Both the position numbers and the translations under genes were made by a program. Positions 23,395-32,522 of a stretch of 64,000 bases of DNA are shown here, piece after piece. The stretch lies in the NCBI RefSeq assembly GCF_000721265.1, contig NZ_JOFZ01000004.1, positions 62,001-126,000 of the forward strand, written 5' to 3'. Origin of the DNA: Streptomyces sp. NRRL F-5126 (GTDB taxonomy: Bacteria > Actinomycetota > Actinomycetes > Streptomycetales > Streptomycetaceae). Each line of letters opens with the position of its first letter. The stretch's first letter is position 1. The notes under the pieces were generated by a model that was not told where the DNA came from, made no database searches, and was given only the letters and a program-made list of their open reading frames with translations.

Positions 23395-24281
23395 GGATCG
23401 GCCTCGTCACCAGCGCCCCCGAACACCCCCTGCTGGCCGACGCGACCGCGCTGCTGACGCCCCATCACGACGTGTGCGTGCTCGACCCCGCGCGAACCGG
23501 CGCCACCGGGCCCGGAGGACCGCTTGCCGACGTCTACCTGCTCAAGGCGCGCACCCCGCGCGCGATCGCACTCGCGCGGAACCTGGAGCAACGGGGCGCG
23601 CCCGTCCTGAACACCGCGTCAGCGACCGAGCTGTGCCAGGACAGGACGGCGATGGCCGCCGTGGCGCGGAGTGCGAGGCTGCCCTTCGCACGGACACGGT
23701 CCGTCGCATCGCTCGGCCGGCTCCTGGCGGAAGGCGGCCCGAGCCGCCCGGTTGTCGTCAAGAGCCGGCACAGCCGCAGGGGGGACCTCGTGGCACTCGT
23801 CGCCGACGAGGCCGAACTGCGCGCCCTGGAGGCGAAGTGGCGCGACGAGCCGGTCGTCGTGCAGCCGTTCACGCCCAACAGCGGCTGGGACCACAAGCTG
23901 TGGGTGATCGACGGGCAGGTGTTCGCTGCGCTGCGCCGCTCGGAACTGGCCGCCGAACAGCCCGGCACGACGTCCCTCGCGGCGGAGGAACTCCCGGCCG
24001 GCTGGGCGGACCTCGCGCTGCGAGTGGGCGAGGCCTTCGCGCTCGACGTGTACGGGGTCGACATCATCGACGCGGGCGGCGGCGAGCCGCGGATCGTGGA
24101 CATCAACGCCTTCCCCGGCGCACGCGGCCAGGCGGGCGCCCCGGAGGCGCTCGCGGCGCTGGCGCTGCGTACCGGCGCCGAGGGCATCGGCGCCGTACGG
24201 GAACGGCGCCGCGCGGCCGTCGTGCCGCCCGGCGCGTGGACGGGTCCGGTGCGCGGCGCCGCACCTACAATGCCTGAATGA
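23391..24281 (+). CDS. ATP-grasp ligase, second of a tandem pair
   Basis: A 296-aa protein with the same fold order as its neighbour: PVVVKSRHSRRGDLV, a DHKLWVIDGQVFAAL strand and IVDINAFPGARG (DxNxFPG). It is clearly a paralogue but divergent, so the pair probably works as a heteromer or in successive steps. Its GTG overlaps the first gene's stop, and its own stop overlaps the monooxygenase start (ATGA). All three are therefore coupled. I know of no characterised pathway with this arrangement. Confidence 0.8.
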   Translation: MRIGLVTSAPEHPLLADATALLTPHHDVCVLDPARTGATGPGGPLADVYLLKARTPRAIALARNLEQRGAPVLNTASATELCQDRTAMAAVARSARLPFARTRSVASLGRLLAEGGPSRPVVVKSRHSRRGDLVALVADEAELRALEAKWRDEPVVVQPFTPNSGWDHKLWVIDGQVFAALRRSELAAEQPGTTSLAAEELPAGWADLALRVGEAFALDVYGVDIIDAGGGEPRIVDINAFPGARGQAGAPEALAALALRTGAEGIGAVRERRRAAVVPPGAWTGPVRGAAPTMPE

Positions 24282-24601
24282 TCTTCATCACCGTCAAGTT
24301 CCCCGTGAAGCCCGAGCACGCGGAGGCGTGGCCGGCCGAGGTGGCCGACTTCACGGCGGCCACGCGCGCCGAACCTGGCAACCTGTGGTTCGAGTGGTCA
24401 CGCAGCCTTGAGGACCCGAACACCTACGTGCTGGTCGAGGCGTTCAGGGACGGCGCGGCCGCAGCGCACGTGGAGTCGGACCACTTCAAGGCCGCGCTCG
24501 CACGGTTCCGGCCGCTGGTCAGCCGCACGCCCGACATCGTGAGCACCACGATCGAGGGCGCGGACGGCTGGAGCGAGATGGGAGAACTGAAGGTCGACTA
24601 G
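24278..24601 (+). CDS. Antibiotic-biosynthesis-monooxygenase (ABM) fold protein
   Basis: A 107-aa dimeric alpha/beta-barrel protein of the YgiN/ABM type (IFITVKFPVKPEHAEAW, then GNLWFEWSRSLEDPNTYVLVEAF, then HVESDHFKAAL). Members oxidise quinols or polyketides without cofactors, or serve in detoxification. ATG 24278 overlaps the upstream stop. In this operon it could act on the ligase product. Confidence 0.85.
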   Translation: MIFITVKFPVKPEHAEAWPAEVADFTAATRAEPGNLWFEWSRSLEDPNTYVLVEAFRDGAAAAHVESDHFKAALARFRPLVSRTPDIVSTTIEGADGWSEMGELKVD

Positions 24602-24613
24602 GCCGGAGACGCC

Positions 24614-24790
24614 TCAGGCAGCGCTGTCGACACTGCCGACGGCTGCGGCCCACTCCAGCAGCAGTACCTCGTACGCCTCGGAAGGCCACGTCCCGTCGGC
24701 CGAGTCGACGAGCGCGCGGATGCGCTCGTTGGCCGCCGCGACGTCCGACACCCTGCGGGGTGCGGCGGCGGAGGCGGAGGACTTGGACAT
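24614..24790 (-). CDS. Small hypothetical protein
   Basis: A 58-aa acidic helical protein (VAAANERIRALVDSADGTW, then EAYEVLLLEWAAAV). Composition and codon bias are those of real streptomycete genes, and the initiation region is plausible at ATG 24790. It is antisense-facing relative to the ABM operon and ends 12 bp from it. No known family or function. Confidence 0.65.
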   Translation of the reverse strand: MSKSSASAAAPRRVSDVAAANERIRALVDSADGTWPSEAYEVLLLEWAAAVGSVDSAA

Positions 24791-25006
24791 GTGGCAAGCC
24801 TAGAACCTGATTTCCGCGATCGTGACGATTCCGTGAGCGTCCTTGGTCACATCCGAGACCCGATCGTGCTCCCCGTCACACAGGACCCGCCGCGGAACGG
24901 GGAACCGGCGGCGTACCGTGCGTGAAGGAATTGCGATGCCGCCCCCGGACCAGGCACGTTCCACGGGCGGTGACGGGGGCCAGAGGCGAGGGAACCAACC
25001 GGCACC

Positions 25007-26059
25007 ATGGCGCCAGAAGAACCGGTACTGCTCGGCAGGACGGGCCACGCGGCCCTGCTCACCCTCAACAGGCCACGCGCGCTCAACGCGCTCACCCACC
25101 CCATGATCGGGATGATCGACGCGGCCCTCACCCGCTGGCTCGACGACCCCGCCGTGCTGGCCGTCGTCGTCGCGGGCGCCGGGGACCGCGGCCTGTGCGC
25201 GGGCGGTGACATCCGCGCCGTGCGCGAGGACGCCCTCGACGGCGGCCGTACGTCACCCGCGTTCTGGCGCGACGAGTACCGGCTCAACGCACGCATCGCC
25301 CGCTACCCGAAGCCGTACGTCGCGCTGATGGACGGCATCGTGATGGGCGGCGGCGTCGGGATCTCGGCGCACGGCCGTGTACGCGTCGTCACAGAACGCT
25401 CCCGCGTGGCCATGCCGGAGACCGGCATCGGGCTCGTCCCCGACGTCGGAGGCACTCACCTGCTCTCCCGCGCGCCCGGCGAACTCGGCACGCACCTGGC
25501 CCTGACCGGCGCCGTCATGGGCGCCGCCGACGCCCTGCTGTGCGGCTTCGCCGACCACGCCGTCGACTCGCGCGACCTGCCCGCCCTCGTCACGGCACTC
25601 GGCGAGCAAACGCCCGCCGAGGCCGTGCGCCGGTTCACGGCCGAACCCGCCGAGGGCGCGCTCGCGGAGAACCGCGCGTGGATCGACGACTGCTACGCGG
25701 CCGGGAGCGTCGAGGAGATCGTCGCCCGCCTCCTCGACCACGGTCACCCCTCCGCCAAGGAGGCCGCCCAGACGATCCTCGGCCGCTCGCCCACCGCGCT
25801 GAAGGCCACCCTCGCCCTGCTGCGCGCGGCAAGCGCCCGCGAGAGCCTGGAGACGGCGCTCGACGCCGAGTACCGCGCCTCCTGCGCCGCGCTCGCCCTG
25901 CCCGACCTGCCCGAGGGCGTACGCGCGCAGATCGTCGACAAGGACCGCCGCCCGCGCTGGGACCCGGCGGAGCTGGCCGGCGTCGCGGACGCGGACGTGG
26001 CGCGCTTCCTCGCACACCCCCCGGGCGGAGACCTCGGGCTCGCCGCCGCGCTCGGCTGA
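25007..26059 (+). CDS. Enoyl-CoA hydratase/3-hydroxyisobutyryl-CoA hydrolase-like
   Basis: A 350-aa crotonase-fold protein. It has the oxyanion-hole segments GLCAGGDIRAV and MGGGVGISAHG and the active-site Glu/Asp region MPETGIGLVPDVGGTHLL. The length and the C-terminal extension (AQIVDKDRRPRWDP) match 3-hydroxyisobutyryl-CoA hydrolases of valine degradation rather than simple hydratases. It is a single gene, convergent with the membrane protein gene at 26086. Confidence 0.9.
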   Translation: MAPEEPVLLGRTGHAALLTLNRPRALNALTHPMIGMIDAALTRWLDDPAVLAVVVAGAGDRGLCAGGDIRAVREDALDGGRTSPAFWRDEYRLNARIARYPKPYVALMDGIVMGGGVGISAHGRVRVVTERSRVAMPETGIGLVPDVGGTHLLSRAPGELGTHLALTGAVMGAADALLCGFADHAVDSRDLPALVTALGEQTPAEAVRRFTAEPAEGALAENRAWIDDCYAAGSVEEIVARLLDHGHPSAKEAAQTILGRSPTALKATLALLRAASARESLETALDAEYRASCAALALPDLPEGVRAQIVDKDRRPRWDPAELAGVADADVARFLAHPPGGDLGLAAALG

Positions 26060-26090
26060 CCGTACGGCGCCGGAGGCCGCCGGTGTCAGC
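26055..26090. terminator. Hairpin between convergent genes
   Basis: GCTGAC and GTCAGC arms with an internal CGGCG/CGCCG stem spanning the 26-bp gap between the crotonase-like gene and the TVP38-like gene. Confidence 0.5.
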
Positions 26091-26832
26091 GGTCCCCGGC
26101 CCCGCGGGGGCCGGGGGCGCCTCCGCCGTGGATCCGGGCCGCGGCGCCGAGGTGGTGGCGCTTGCGCCAGCCGACCACCGCGGCGACCACGGCCGACAGC
26201 ACGATGAAGCCCGAAGCGACCAGGAACGCGGGCGACGTGGGCGACGCGGCCGTTGAGCCCGCCACCACGTACGCGGCCGTGTTCGGGATCGAGCCGAGGC
26301 CGGTCGCCACCAGGAACGACGGCCAGTTCATCCGGGACACCGCGGCGCCGTAGTTGGCCGCCGCGAACGGCACCCCGGGGAACAGCCGGATCGCCAGCAT
26401 CGAACGGAACCCGTACCTGCTCATCAGCCCGTCGGCGGCCGTCAGCCACCGGCCGCGCACCAGCGTGCGCAGTGCCCGCTGCCCCAGCAGCCGCCCGAGG
26501 CCGAAGGCGATACCCGCGGCGAGCACCGTGCCCGCGATGGCAGCGCCCAGCCCGGCGACGGTGCCGAGGAGCGCGCCGGACGCCGCGTTGAGCAGCGGCC
26601 TCGGCGCGAACGCCGCCGCGCACAACCCGTAGACCAGCGCGAACAGCGCCGCAGCCGCGAAACCGCCCGCGTGCGTGGGCCAGCCGTTCGACAGCAGCCG
26701 CTGCGGCCGGTACACGGCCACGAGGACGGCCGCTGCGCCCAGTACGGCGACGAGCAGGCCGAACCGGCACCACGGTGACAGCAGACGGCGGACGACGCGG
26801 GCCGGGGCGGCCCTGGGGACGGTGGCGAGCAC
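26086..26832 (-). CDS. TVP38/TMEM64-family membrane protein
   Basis: A 248-aa integral membrane protein with about five hydrophobic helices. It shows the VTT/SNARE-associated signature: FRSMLAIRLFPGVPFAAANYGAA (Arg-Leu-x-Pro re-entrant loop) and LGSIPNTAAYVVAG. Family members are thought to be lipid scramblases or small-ion transporters. It starts at GTG 26832. A related DedA gene occurs at 30420. Confidence 0.88.
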   Translation of the reverse strand: MLATVPRAAPARVVRRLLSPWCRFGLLVAVLGAAAVLVAVYRPQRLLSNGWPTHAGGFAAAALFALVYGLCAAAFAPRPLLNAASGALLGTVAGLGAAIAGTVLAAGIAFGLGRLLGQRALRTLVRGRWLTAADGLMSRYGFRSMLAIRLFPGVPFAAANYGAAVSRMNWPSFLVATGLGSIPNTAAYVVAGSTAASPTSPAFLVASGFIVLSAVVAAVVGWRKRHHLGAAARIHGGGAPGPRGAGDR

Positions 26833-26935
26833 GCCCGGAGACTAGCCGAGAGCGCCTGGGGCAGGGGCGCCGCCCGGCGTTCGGCGACGGCCGCCCGGCG
26901 TCCGCCGCAGGGCCGCTGTCCGCGACAATGGGACC

Positions 26936-27790
26936 GTGAGCCAACCGACCGAGGCGGTGCCCGTGACGCGCGCCGTCGACTCCGGCACCGCGCGCCTCCT
27001 GCCCGACGTGGACACGCAGCGCGCCTGGCTGCTGACGCTCGACGGCGCGCCGCAGTCCTACGTCGACCTCGACGAACCCGCGCACCTCGAGTTCGAGTAC
27101 GTGCGGCGCATCGCCCACGTACTCGACACGACGGGCGAGGAGGGCGCGCCGCTCGCCGTCGTGCACCTCGGCGGCGGCGCCCTGACGCTGCCCCGCTACC
27201 TGGCGGCCACCCGGCCGGGAGCCGTCCAGGACGTCGTGGAGGCCGATCCGGGCATCATCGCCCTCGTCGCCGAGCACCTGCCGCTGCCCGACGGTGCGGG
27301 GATCGCCGTCCACCCTGCCGACGCCCGCCAGTGGCTCGCCGCCGCGCCCGGGGGCTCGGCCGACGCGATCATCGGCGACGTCTTCGGCGGTGCGCGCATA
27401 CCCGCACACGTCACCTCCGTCGAGTACGCACGCGAGGTGGCACGCGTACTGCGGCCGCAGGGCGTCTACGCCGCCAACCTCGCCGACGGCGCGCCGTTCT
27501 CCTTCCTCCGCCCGCAACTGGCCACCTTCGCCGCCGTCCTCCCGGAGCTCGCGCTCATCGCGGAGCCGGCCGTGCTGCGCGGCAGGCGGTTCGGCAACGC
27601 GGTACTGGTCGCCTCGCACGCCCCTCTCGACATCGCCGCGCTGGCCCGCCGCACCGCGGGAGACGCGTTCCCGGCGCGCGTGGAGCACGGCGCGGCGCTG
27701 CGGCGGTTCACGGGACGCGCCGAGCCCGTACGGGACGACGCGGCGCAGCCCTCACCCCGGCCCCCCGAGGGGGCCTTCGGCATCGGCTGA
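26936..27790 (+). CDS. Spermidine-synthase-like methyltransferase-fold protein
   Basis: A 284-aa protein. The Rossmann segment VVHLGGGALTLPRYL and the acidic site VVEADPGII followed by AIIGDVFGGARIP match the spermidine synthase/class I SAM-type fold (stand-alone 'fused MFS/spermidine synthase' type). True aminopropyltransferase residues are not fully preserved, so catalysis is uncertain. GTG 26936. The 3' end overlaps the convergent MFS gene by 39 bp. Confidence 0.78.
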   Translation: MSQPTEAVPVTRAVDSGTARLLPDVDTQRAWLLTLDGAPQSYVDLDEPAHLEFEYVRRIAHVLDTTGEEGAPLAVVHLGGGALTLPRYLAATRPGAVQDVVEADPGIIALVAEHLPLPDGAGIAVHPADARQWLAAAPGGSADAIIGDVFGGARIPAHVTSVEYAREVARVLRPQGVYAANLADGAPFSFLRPQLATFAAVLPELALIAEPAVLRGRRFGNAVLVASHAPLDIAALARRTAGDAFPARVEHGAALRRFTGRAEPVRDDAAQPSPRPPEGAFGIG

Positions 27791-29092
27791 GGCCACACCC
27801 GTATCGACCACGGCCTGGTCGATGGCGTCGGCCCCGGCCCTCACACGTCGCGTGATCGACCGCACCTCCGGCACGAACAGCACCGCCGCGGTCAGCAGCA
27901 CGACGAGCCCCGCCGACACCCACAACGCCTGCCCACGCCCGAGCGTGGACTGCGCCGGGCCCGCGAGTGCGGTCGCCACGGGCACGAGGGCGAGCGAGCC
28001 GAGCCAGTCGTACGAGGACACGCGCGACAGCTTCTCTTCCGGGATCTCCTGGTGCAGGGCCGTCATCCAGCCCACCCCGAACACCTCCACCGACGCGCCC
28101 GCCACGAACATCGCAACCGCCAGCACAGCGGCCGAGACCGGCACGGCCAGCGCCATCAGGGGCAGGGCGAACGGGAAGACCCCCAATGTCCCGGCGAGCA
28201 GGAAGCGCCGGGGCTGCCACCGGGTCATCACGATCGCCCCGATGACCGTGCCGGCCCCGTACACGGCGTTCGCGACGCCCCAGGGGCCCGCGCCGCCGTA
28301 GTGTTCGCGGGCGACGAGCGGCCCGTACACCGCCTGCCCGGCGACGGCCACGGCGTTGACCACGCCGAACTGCACGACGATGGCCCACAGCCACGGCCGT
28401 GAGACGAACTCGCGCCAGCCGTCCCGCAGGTCACGCAGCACGCCGCCGCCGGGATCGCGCTCCGGCACGTGGCTCAGGTCGAGGAAGGCCCTCAGCGACC
28501 CCGCGAACAGGAACGACGCCGCGTCGCACGCCAGCACCCAGCCGGGGCCGACCCACGCCACGAGGGCGCCGCCCACCGCGGCCCCGCCGATCGTCGCCCC
28601 GTTCACCGCCATCCGGTACACCGCGAAGCCGCGCCCCGCGCTCTCGCCGTCCACGCTGGAGAGCAGCATGCCCTCGGACGCCGGGCCGAACAGTGCCTGG
28701 CCCGTGCCGCCGAGCGCCGACAGCACGACCATCTGCCACAGCTCCGCGCGGCCGAGCAGGACGAGAGCGGCGAAGGCGCCTTGCGAGACGCAGTTGAGCG
28801 CGTTCGCCGCGACCATCACCCGATGGCGCGGGATCCGGTCCGCGAGCGCCCCGCCGATCAGCACGAACAGCACCAGCGGCACCGTGCGCGCGCTCGCCAC
28901 GAACCCCACGTCGGCCGCGGAGCCCCCGGTGGACAGCACCGCGAAGGCCGAGGCGATCAAGGCGCCCTGCGAACCGAGCTGGGAGACCACGGCCGCGGTG
29001 GACAGCAGCAGGTAGTTGCGCGAGTAGGTCCTGGGCACCCGCGGACTGTGGCGGGAAGGGCGCCCGGCCGCAACCGGATTTCCGGTCTTCAC
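27752..29092 (-). CDS. MFS transporter, EntS-like
   Basis: A 446-aa protein with 12 predicted membrane helices. It has the MFS loop motif GGALADRIPRHRVMVAANALN after helix 2 and the sequence style of the MFS_3/enterobactin-exporter-like group. It is probably a drug or siderophore-type exporter. GTG start at 29092. No regulator gene is adjacent. Confidence 0.88.
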   Translation of the reverse strand: MKTGNPVAAGRPSRHSPRVPRTYSRNYLLLSTAAVVSQLGSQGALIASAFAVLSTGGSAADVGFVASARTVPLVLFVLIGGALADRIPRHRVMVAANALNCVSQGAFAALVLLGRAELWQMVVLSALGGTGQALFGPASEGMLLSSVDGESAGRGFAVYRMAVNGATIGGAAVGGALVAWVGPGWVLACDAASFLFAGSLRAFLDLSHVPERDPGGGVLRDLRDGWREFVSRPWLWAIVVQFGVVNAVAVAGQAVYGPLVAREHYGGAGPWGVANAVYGAGTVIGAIVMTRWQPRRFLLAGTLGVFPFALPLMALAVPVSAAVLAVAMFVAGASVEVFGVGWMTALHQEIPEEKLSRVSSYDWLGSLALVPVATALAGPAQSTLGRGQALWVSAGLVVLLTAAVLFVPEVRSITRRVRAGADAIDQAVVDTGVASADAEGPLGGPG

Positions 29093-29128
29093 CGGCGGGT
29101 CAGCGCGGGCGCCGGGGCCGAGGTCCCG

Positions 29129-30244
29129 TCACTTCACCGAGCCGGCCGGCAGCCGCACCGTGCTGAGGATCCGCATGGCCGTCTTGTCGGCCAGCTCGTC
29201 CTTCACGCCACGCGCCCCGTAGAGCACCCAGGTCGTGTAGTCGCCCTTGCCGTTGAGGAAGGTGAAGGCGATGGTCTTGCCGTCGGAGTCGCACTTGGAG
29301 TGCTTCGTCAGGCCCGTGGTGGTCGCCGTCGCGACGCTGCCCTTGAGGCCCGACTTCGTGGTGTACGACCTGGCCTTGCTGACCTTGATTTTCTTGTGCA
29401 CGGTCTTCTCGGGCTCCGCCTGGCCGTACGCCGCGAATGCCCAGGTGCCGGCCTCGGCGACGGCCGCGCTCCCCGTGTCCTTCGCGCCCTGGCCGCCCTT
29501 CGTGCCGGCCGCCGCGAGCGACGTGTCCTCCGGCCTGCCGCCCTTCGAGGTGTCCTCGCACCACTTGGGCTGCAGCACGGCCGGGGCCGAGAACAGGGCG
29601 AGCGCCGAGCCGTCGCCCTTCTTGTCGTCGCTGAAGCCCTGCATGGTGCCGGACGACTCCACCTGCCAGCCGGGCGGAACGTCGAACTCCGTGCCGTGCG
29701 TCGGGTTGGCCACGACCTTCCAGCCGGGGATCGTCGGCTTCGCGCCGTCGCCGCCGCGCGGGTTGTCCGTCGGACCCGCGGCGGCGGGCGTCGAGTGCGT
29801 GGCCGCCGGCTTCTTCGCCACCGTCTTCGCCGGGGCGTCGTCCCTGTTCGCCACCAGGTACGTGGACACGCCCGCCGCCGCCAGCACGGCCACCGCGCAC
29901 GCGATGGCGATCACAGTCGTGCGCCGCCCGCCGGCCGCGGGCTTCACCGGCGTGGGCGTGCCGCCGTACATCGGCACGGTCTGCTGCTGGTAGGGGTTGG
30001 GCTGCGTCGGCTGCTGCCCGGACGGCCCGTAGCCCTGCTGCGGGTAACCCGGCTGCTGCCCGGACGGCCCGTAACCCGGCTGCTGGTACCCGGGCTGCTG
30101 GTAGCCGGGCTGCTGGTAGCCCTGCTGTGGATGGCCCGACTGCTGTCCGGCCTGCTGCCCCGCCTGCTGCTGACCCGCCTGCTTGTACGGGTTCTGGTCC
30201 TGCGTGTCTCGCTCGCCCCCGGGCGGCTGCTGTCCTGGCCACAT
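29129..30244 (-). CDS. Membrane-anchored protein with Q/P/G/Y-rich N-terminus
   Basis: A 371-aa protein. The first about 95 residues are cytoplasmic, disordered and rich in QQPGY repeats. One membrane helix (about residues 108-128, TVIAIACAVAVLAAAG) is followed by an extracytoplasmic domain of about 220 residues (IPGWKVVANPTHGTEFDVPPGWQVE and a late Cys). ATG 30244 begins MWPGQQPPGG. The outer domain is not a family I can name; many actinobacterial secretion- or envelope-linked proteins have this plan. Confidence 0.75.
   Translation of the reverse strand: MWPGQQPPGGERDTQDQNPYKQAGQQQAGQQAGQQSGHPQQGYQQPGYQQPGYQQPGYGPSGQQPGYPQQGYGPSGQQPTQPNPYQQQTVPMYGGTPTPVKPAAGGRRTTVIAIACAVAVLAAAGVSTYLVANRDDAPAKTVAKKPAATHSTPAAAGPTDNPRGGDGAKPTIPGWKVVANPTHGTEFDVPPGWQVESSGTMQGFSDDKKGDGSALALFSAPAVLQPKWCEDTSKGGRPEDTSLAAAGTKGGQGAKDTGSAAVAEAGTWAFAAYGQAEPEKTVHKKIKVSKARSYTTKSGLKGSVATATTTGLTKHSKCDSDGKTIAFTFLNGKGDYTTWVLYGARGVKDELADKTAMRILSTVRLPAGSVK
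30008..30130 (-). repeat. QQPGY-type coding repeat
   Basis: Codons for residues about 39-79 form a 15-bp tandem repeat (QQPGY) followed by two GPSGQQP-type units. This low-complexity region can vary in copy number by slippage. Confidence 0.75.
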
Positions 30245-30419
30245 GGCGAGTAACCATAGAGGGGCCGGGCGGCGGCGTGGTCGCCGCTGTGTCACGGTCC
30301 TGTCGCATCGCGTGTCAAGGGCCGGTACGGAGCGAAATCCGGCCACGTCGAAGCGGCCCCCGCGAGCAGGTAGGCTGATCGGGCCAGGGCTCGGGGGACA
30401 TGAGCGGGAGGGACCTGCG

Positions 30420-31088
30420 TTGGACGTCCAGGGGTGGCTCGAGACCGTTCCTGCGGTGAGCATCTACCTGCTGGTGGGTGTGGTGATCGGGGTCGAGAGC
30501 CTCGGCATCCCGCTGCCGGGCGAGATCGTTCTCGTCGCCGCGGCACTGCTCGCGTCGCAGCAGGGACACATCAACCCGTACATCCTCGCCGCCTGCGCCT
30601 CCGCGGGCGCCGTCGCCGGCGACTCCACGGGGTACCTCATCGGCCGCAAGGGCGGCAGGCCCTTGCTCGCCTGGTTGGCGCGAAAATTCCCCAAACACTT
30701 CGGCGAGTCCCAGGTCGGCACCGCCGAGCGGTCGTTCGAGAAGTGGGGCATGTGGGCCGTGTTCTTCGGCCGCTTCGTCGCCCTGCTGCGCATCTTCGCA
30801 GGTCCGCTCGCCGGCGTGCTGAAGATGCCGTACTGGAAGTTCCTGACCGCCAACCTGCTCGGCGGCGTGGTCTGGGCCGGCGGTACGACGCTCATCGTGT
30901 ACGAGGTCGGCAAGGTCGCGGAGGCCTGGCTGAAGAGGTTCTCGTACCTGGGCCTCGTCCTGGCCGTCGTCATCGGCGTCGCGTCGATGCTGGTCGTGAA
31001 GCGCCGCGCCAAGAAGTCGGCGGAGAAGCGGGCCGAGGAGCAGGCAGCCGACGAGGCCGTGCCGGTGCCCTCGGGCACGGCCGACTGA
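30420..31088 (+). CDS. DedA-family membrane protein
   Basis: A 222-aa protein. It has the DedA signatures ESLGIPLPGEIVLVAAALLA and GDSTGYLIGRKGG, the re-entrant FFGRFVALLRIFAGPLAG (Arg-Phe-x-x-x-x-R) and a lysine-rich cytoplasmic tail. DedA proteins act as lipid flippases or in proton-motive-force homeostasis. The TTG at 30420 is preferred: GGGAGGGA lies 6 bp upstream, while the nearby ATG at 30400 is out of frame. Confidence 0.9.
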   Translation: MDVQGWLETVPAVSIYLLVGVVIGVESLGIPLPGEIVLVAAALLASQQGHINPYILAACASAGAVAGDSTGYLIGRKGGRPLLAWLARKFPKHFGESQVGTAERSFEKWGMWAVFFGRFVALLRIFAGPLAGVLKMPYWKFLTANLLGGVVWAGGTTLIVYEVGKVAEAWLKRFSYLGLVLAVVIGVASMLVVKRRAKKSAEKRAEEQAADEAVPVPSGTAD

Positions 31089-31231
31089 GATCCCCGCACA
31101 CCACTTCCGCCACCCAAACCTCTGCGCACCACGTGACGCCAAGTGGCCAGGACTCGGCTGTCACCCGCCCATGACGGTCAATAGCCTGTGTTTCACCGAC
31201 CGTTACAGGCCAGCAGACGCGAGGGGCAGCC

Positions 31232-32458
31232 ATGGTCACCACTCAGCAGATCCCCGACATCCTGTCGCCCGAGTTCGCGCACAACCCGTATCCGGCCTAC
31301 CGGATGATGCGGGAGGAAGCCCCGCTGATCTGGCACGAGCCCACCCAGAGCTACCTCATCTCGCGGTACGAGGACGTCGAGCGCGCCTTCAAGGACAAGG
31401 CGGGCGTGTTCACCACCGACAACTACCACTGGCAGATCGAGCCCGTGCACGGCAAGACGATCCTGCAGCTCAGCGGGCGTGAGCACTCTGTACGGCGCGC
31501 GCTCGTCGCCCCCGCCTTCCGCGGATCCGAGCTCCAGCAGAAGTTCCTGCCCGTGATCGAGCGCAACGCGCGGCAGCTGATCGACGCCTTCCGGCACACC
31601 GGCTCCGTCGACCTGGTGGACGGCTTCGCCACCCGCTTCCCCGTCAACGTCATCGCCGACATGCTCGGCCTCGACAAGGCCGACCACGCCAGGTTCCACC
31701 GCTGGTACACCGCGGTGATCGCGTTCCTCGGCAACCTCTCGGGCGACGCCGACGTCGTCGCCGCGGGCGAGCGCACCCGCGTCGAGTTCGCCGAGTACAT
31801 GATCCCGATCATCCGCTCACGCCGCGACGACCTGGGCGACGACCTGCTCTCGACGCTGTGCCGCGCCGAGGTCGACGGCGTGCGGATGAGCGACGAGGAC
31901 ATCAAGGCGTTCTGCAGCCTGCTGCTCGCCGCGGGCGGGGAGACCACCGACAAGGCCATCGCGTCGATCTTCGCGAACCTGCTGCTCCACCCCGACCAGC
32001 TCGCCGCGGTCCGCGCCGACCGCGGCCTCATCCCGCGGGCGTTCGCCGAGACCCTCAGGTTCACCCCGCCCGTCCACATGATCATGCGGCAGACCGCGCA
32101 GGCCGTGTCCGTCAGCGGCGGCACGATACCGGCGGGCGCCACCGTCACCTGCCTGATAGGCGCGGCCAACCGGGACTCCGACCGCTACCGCGACCCCGAC
32201 ACCTTCGACATCTTCCGCGACGACCTGACCACCACGACCGCGTTCTCCGCCGCGGCCGACCACCTCGCCTTCGCCCTCGGTCGGCACTTCTGCGTGGGCG
32301 CCCTGCTGGCCAAGGCCGAGGTCGAGACCGGCGTCAACCAGCTGCTCGACGCGATGCCCGACGTACGGCTCGCGGACGGCTACGACCCGGTCGAGCAGGG
32401 CGTGTTCACCCGCGGCCCGCAGTCGCTGCCCGTGGTCTTCACGCCCGCCGCCGGCTGA
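31232..32458 (+). CDS. Cytochrome P450
   Basis: A 408-aa soluble bacterial P450 with all canonical elements: I-helix AGGETT (234-239), K-helix ETLR (ExxR) and the heme loop FALGRHFCVG with Cys 354 as the iron ligand. It should hydroxylate a small lipophilic or natural-product substrate using separate ferredoxin and reductase, which are not encoded nearby. It converges on the conservon's own P450 and is separated from it by a strong hairpin, so it is probably independently transcribed. I do not assign a CYP family. Confidence 0.93.
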   Translation: MVTTQQIPDILSPEFAHNPYPAYRMMREEAPLIWHEPTQSYLISRYEDVERAFKDKAGVFTTDNYHWQIEPVHGKTILQLSGREHSVRRALVAPAFRGSELQQKFLPVIERNARQLIDAFRHTGSVDLVDGFATRFPVNVIADMLGLDKADHARFHRWYTAVIAFLGNLSGDADVVAAGERTRVEFAEYMIPIIRSRRDDLGDDLLSTLCRAEVDGVRMSDEDIKAFCSLLLAAGGETTDKAIASIFANLLLHPDQLAAVRADRGLIPRAFAETLRFTPPVHMIMRQTAQAVSVSGGTIPAGATVTCLIGAANRDSDRYRDPDTFDIFRDDLTTTTAFSAAADHLAFALGRHFCVGALLAKAEVETGVNQLLDAMPDVRLADGYDPVEQGVFTRGPQSLPVVFTPAAG

Positions 32459-32462
32459 ACAC

Positions 32463-32512
32463 CGTGTGCGGGGACCGGCGGCGCGCGCACCGGCCGCCGG
32501 TCCCCGCACACG
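32463..32512. terminator. 20-bp perfect hairpin between convergent P450 genes
   Basis: The arms 32463-32482 and 32493-32512 are exact reverse complements; the loop is 10 nt. It fills the 64-bp gap between the stops of the two P450 genes and should terminate both transcripts. Confidence 0.8.
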
Positions 32513-32522
32513 GCGCGCCCTG

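Noticed and set aside
25253..27688. 811-codon minus-strand open frame
   Set aside because: It runs across several genes in both directions and has repetitive low-quality composition without any domain.
30008..30130. CRISPR-like or regulatory tandem repeat
   Set aside because: The 15-bp units are in-frame QQPGY codons of a low-complexity protein region; there are no spacers.
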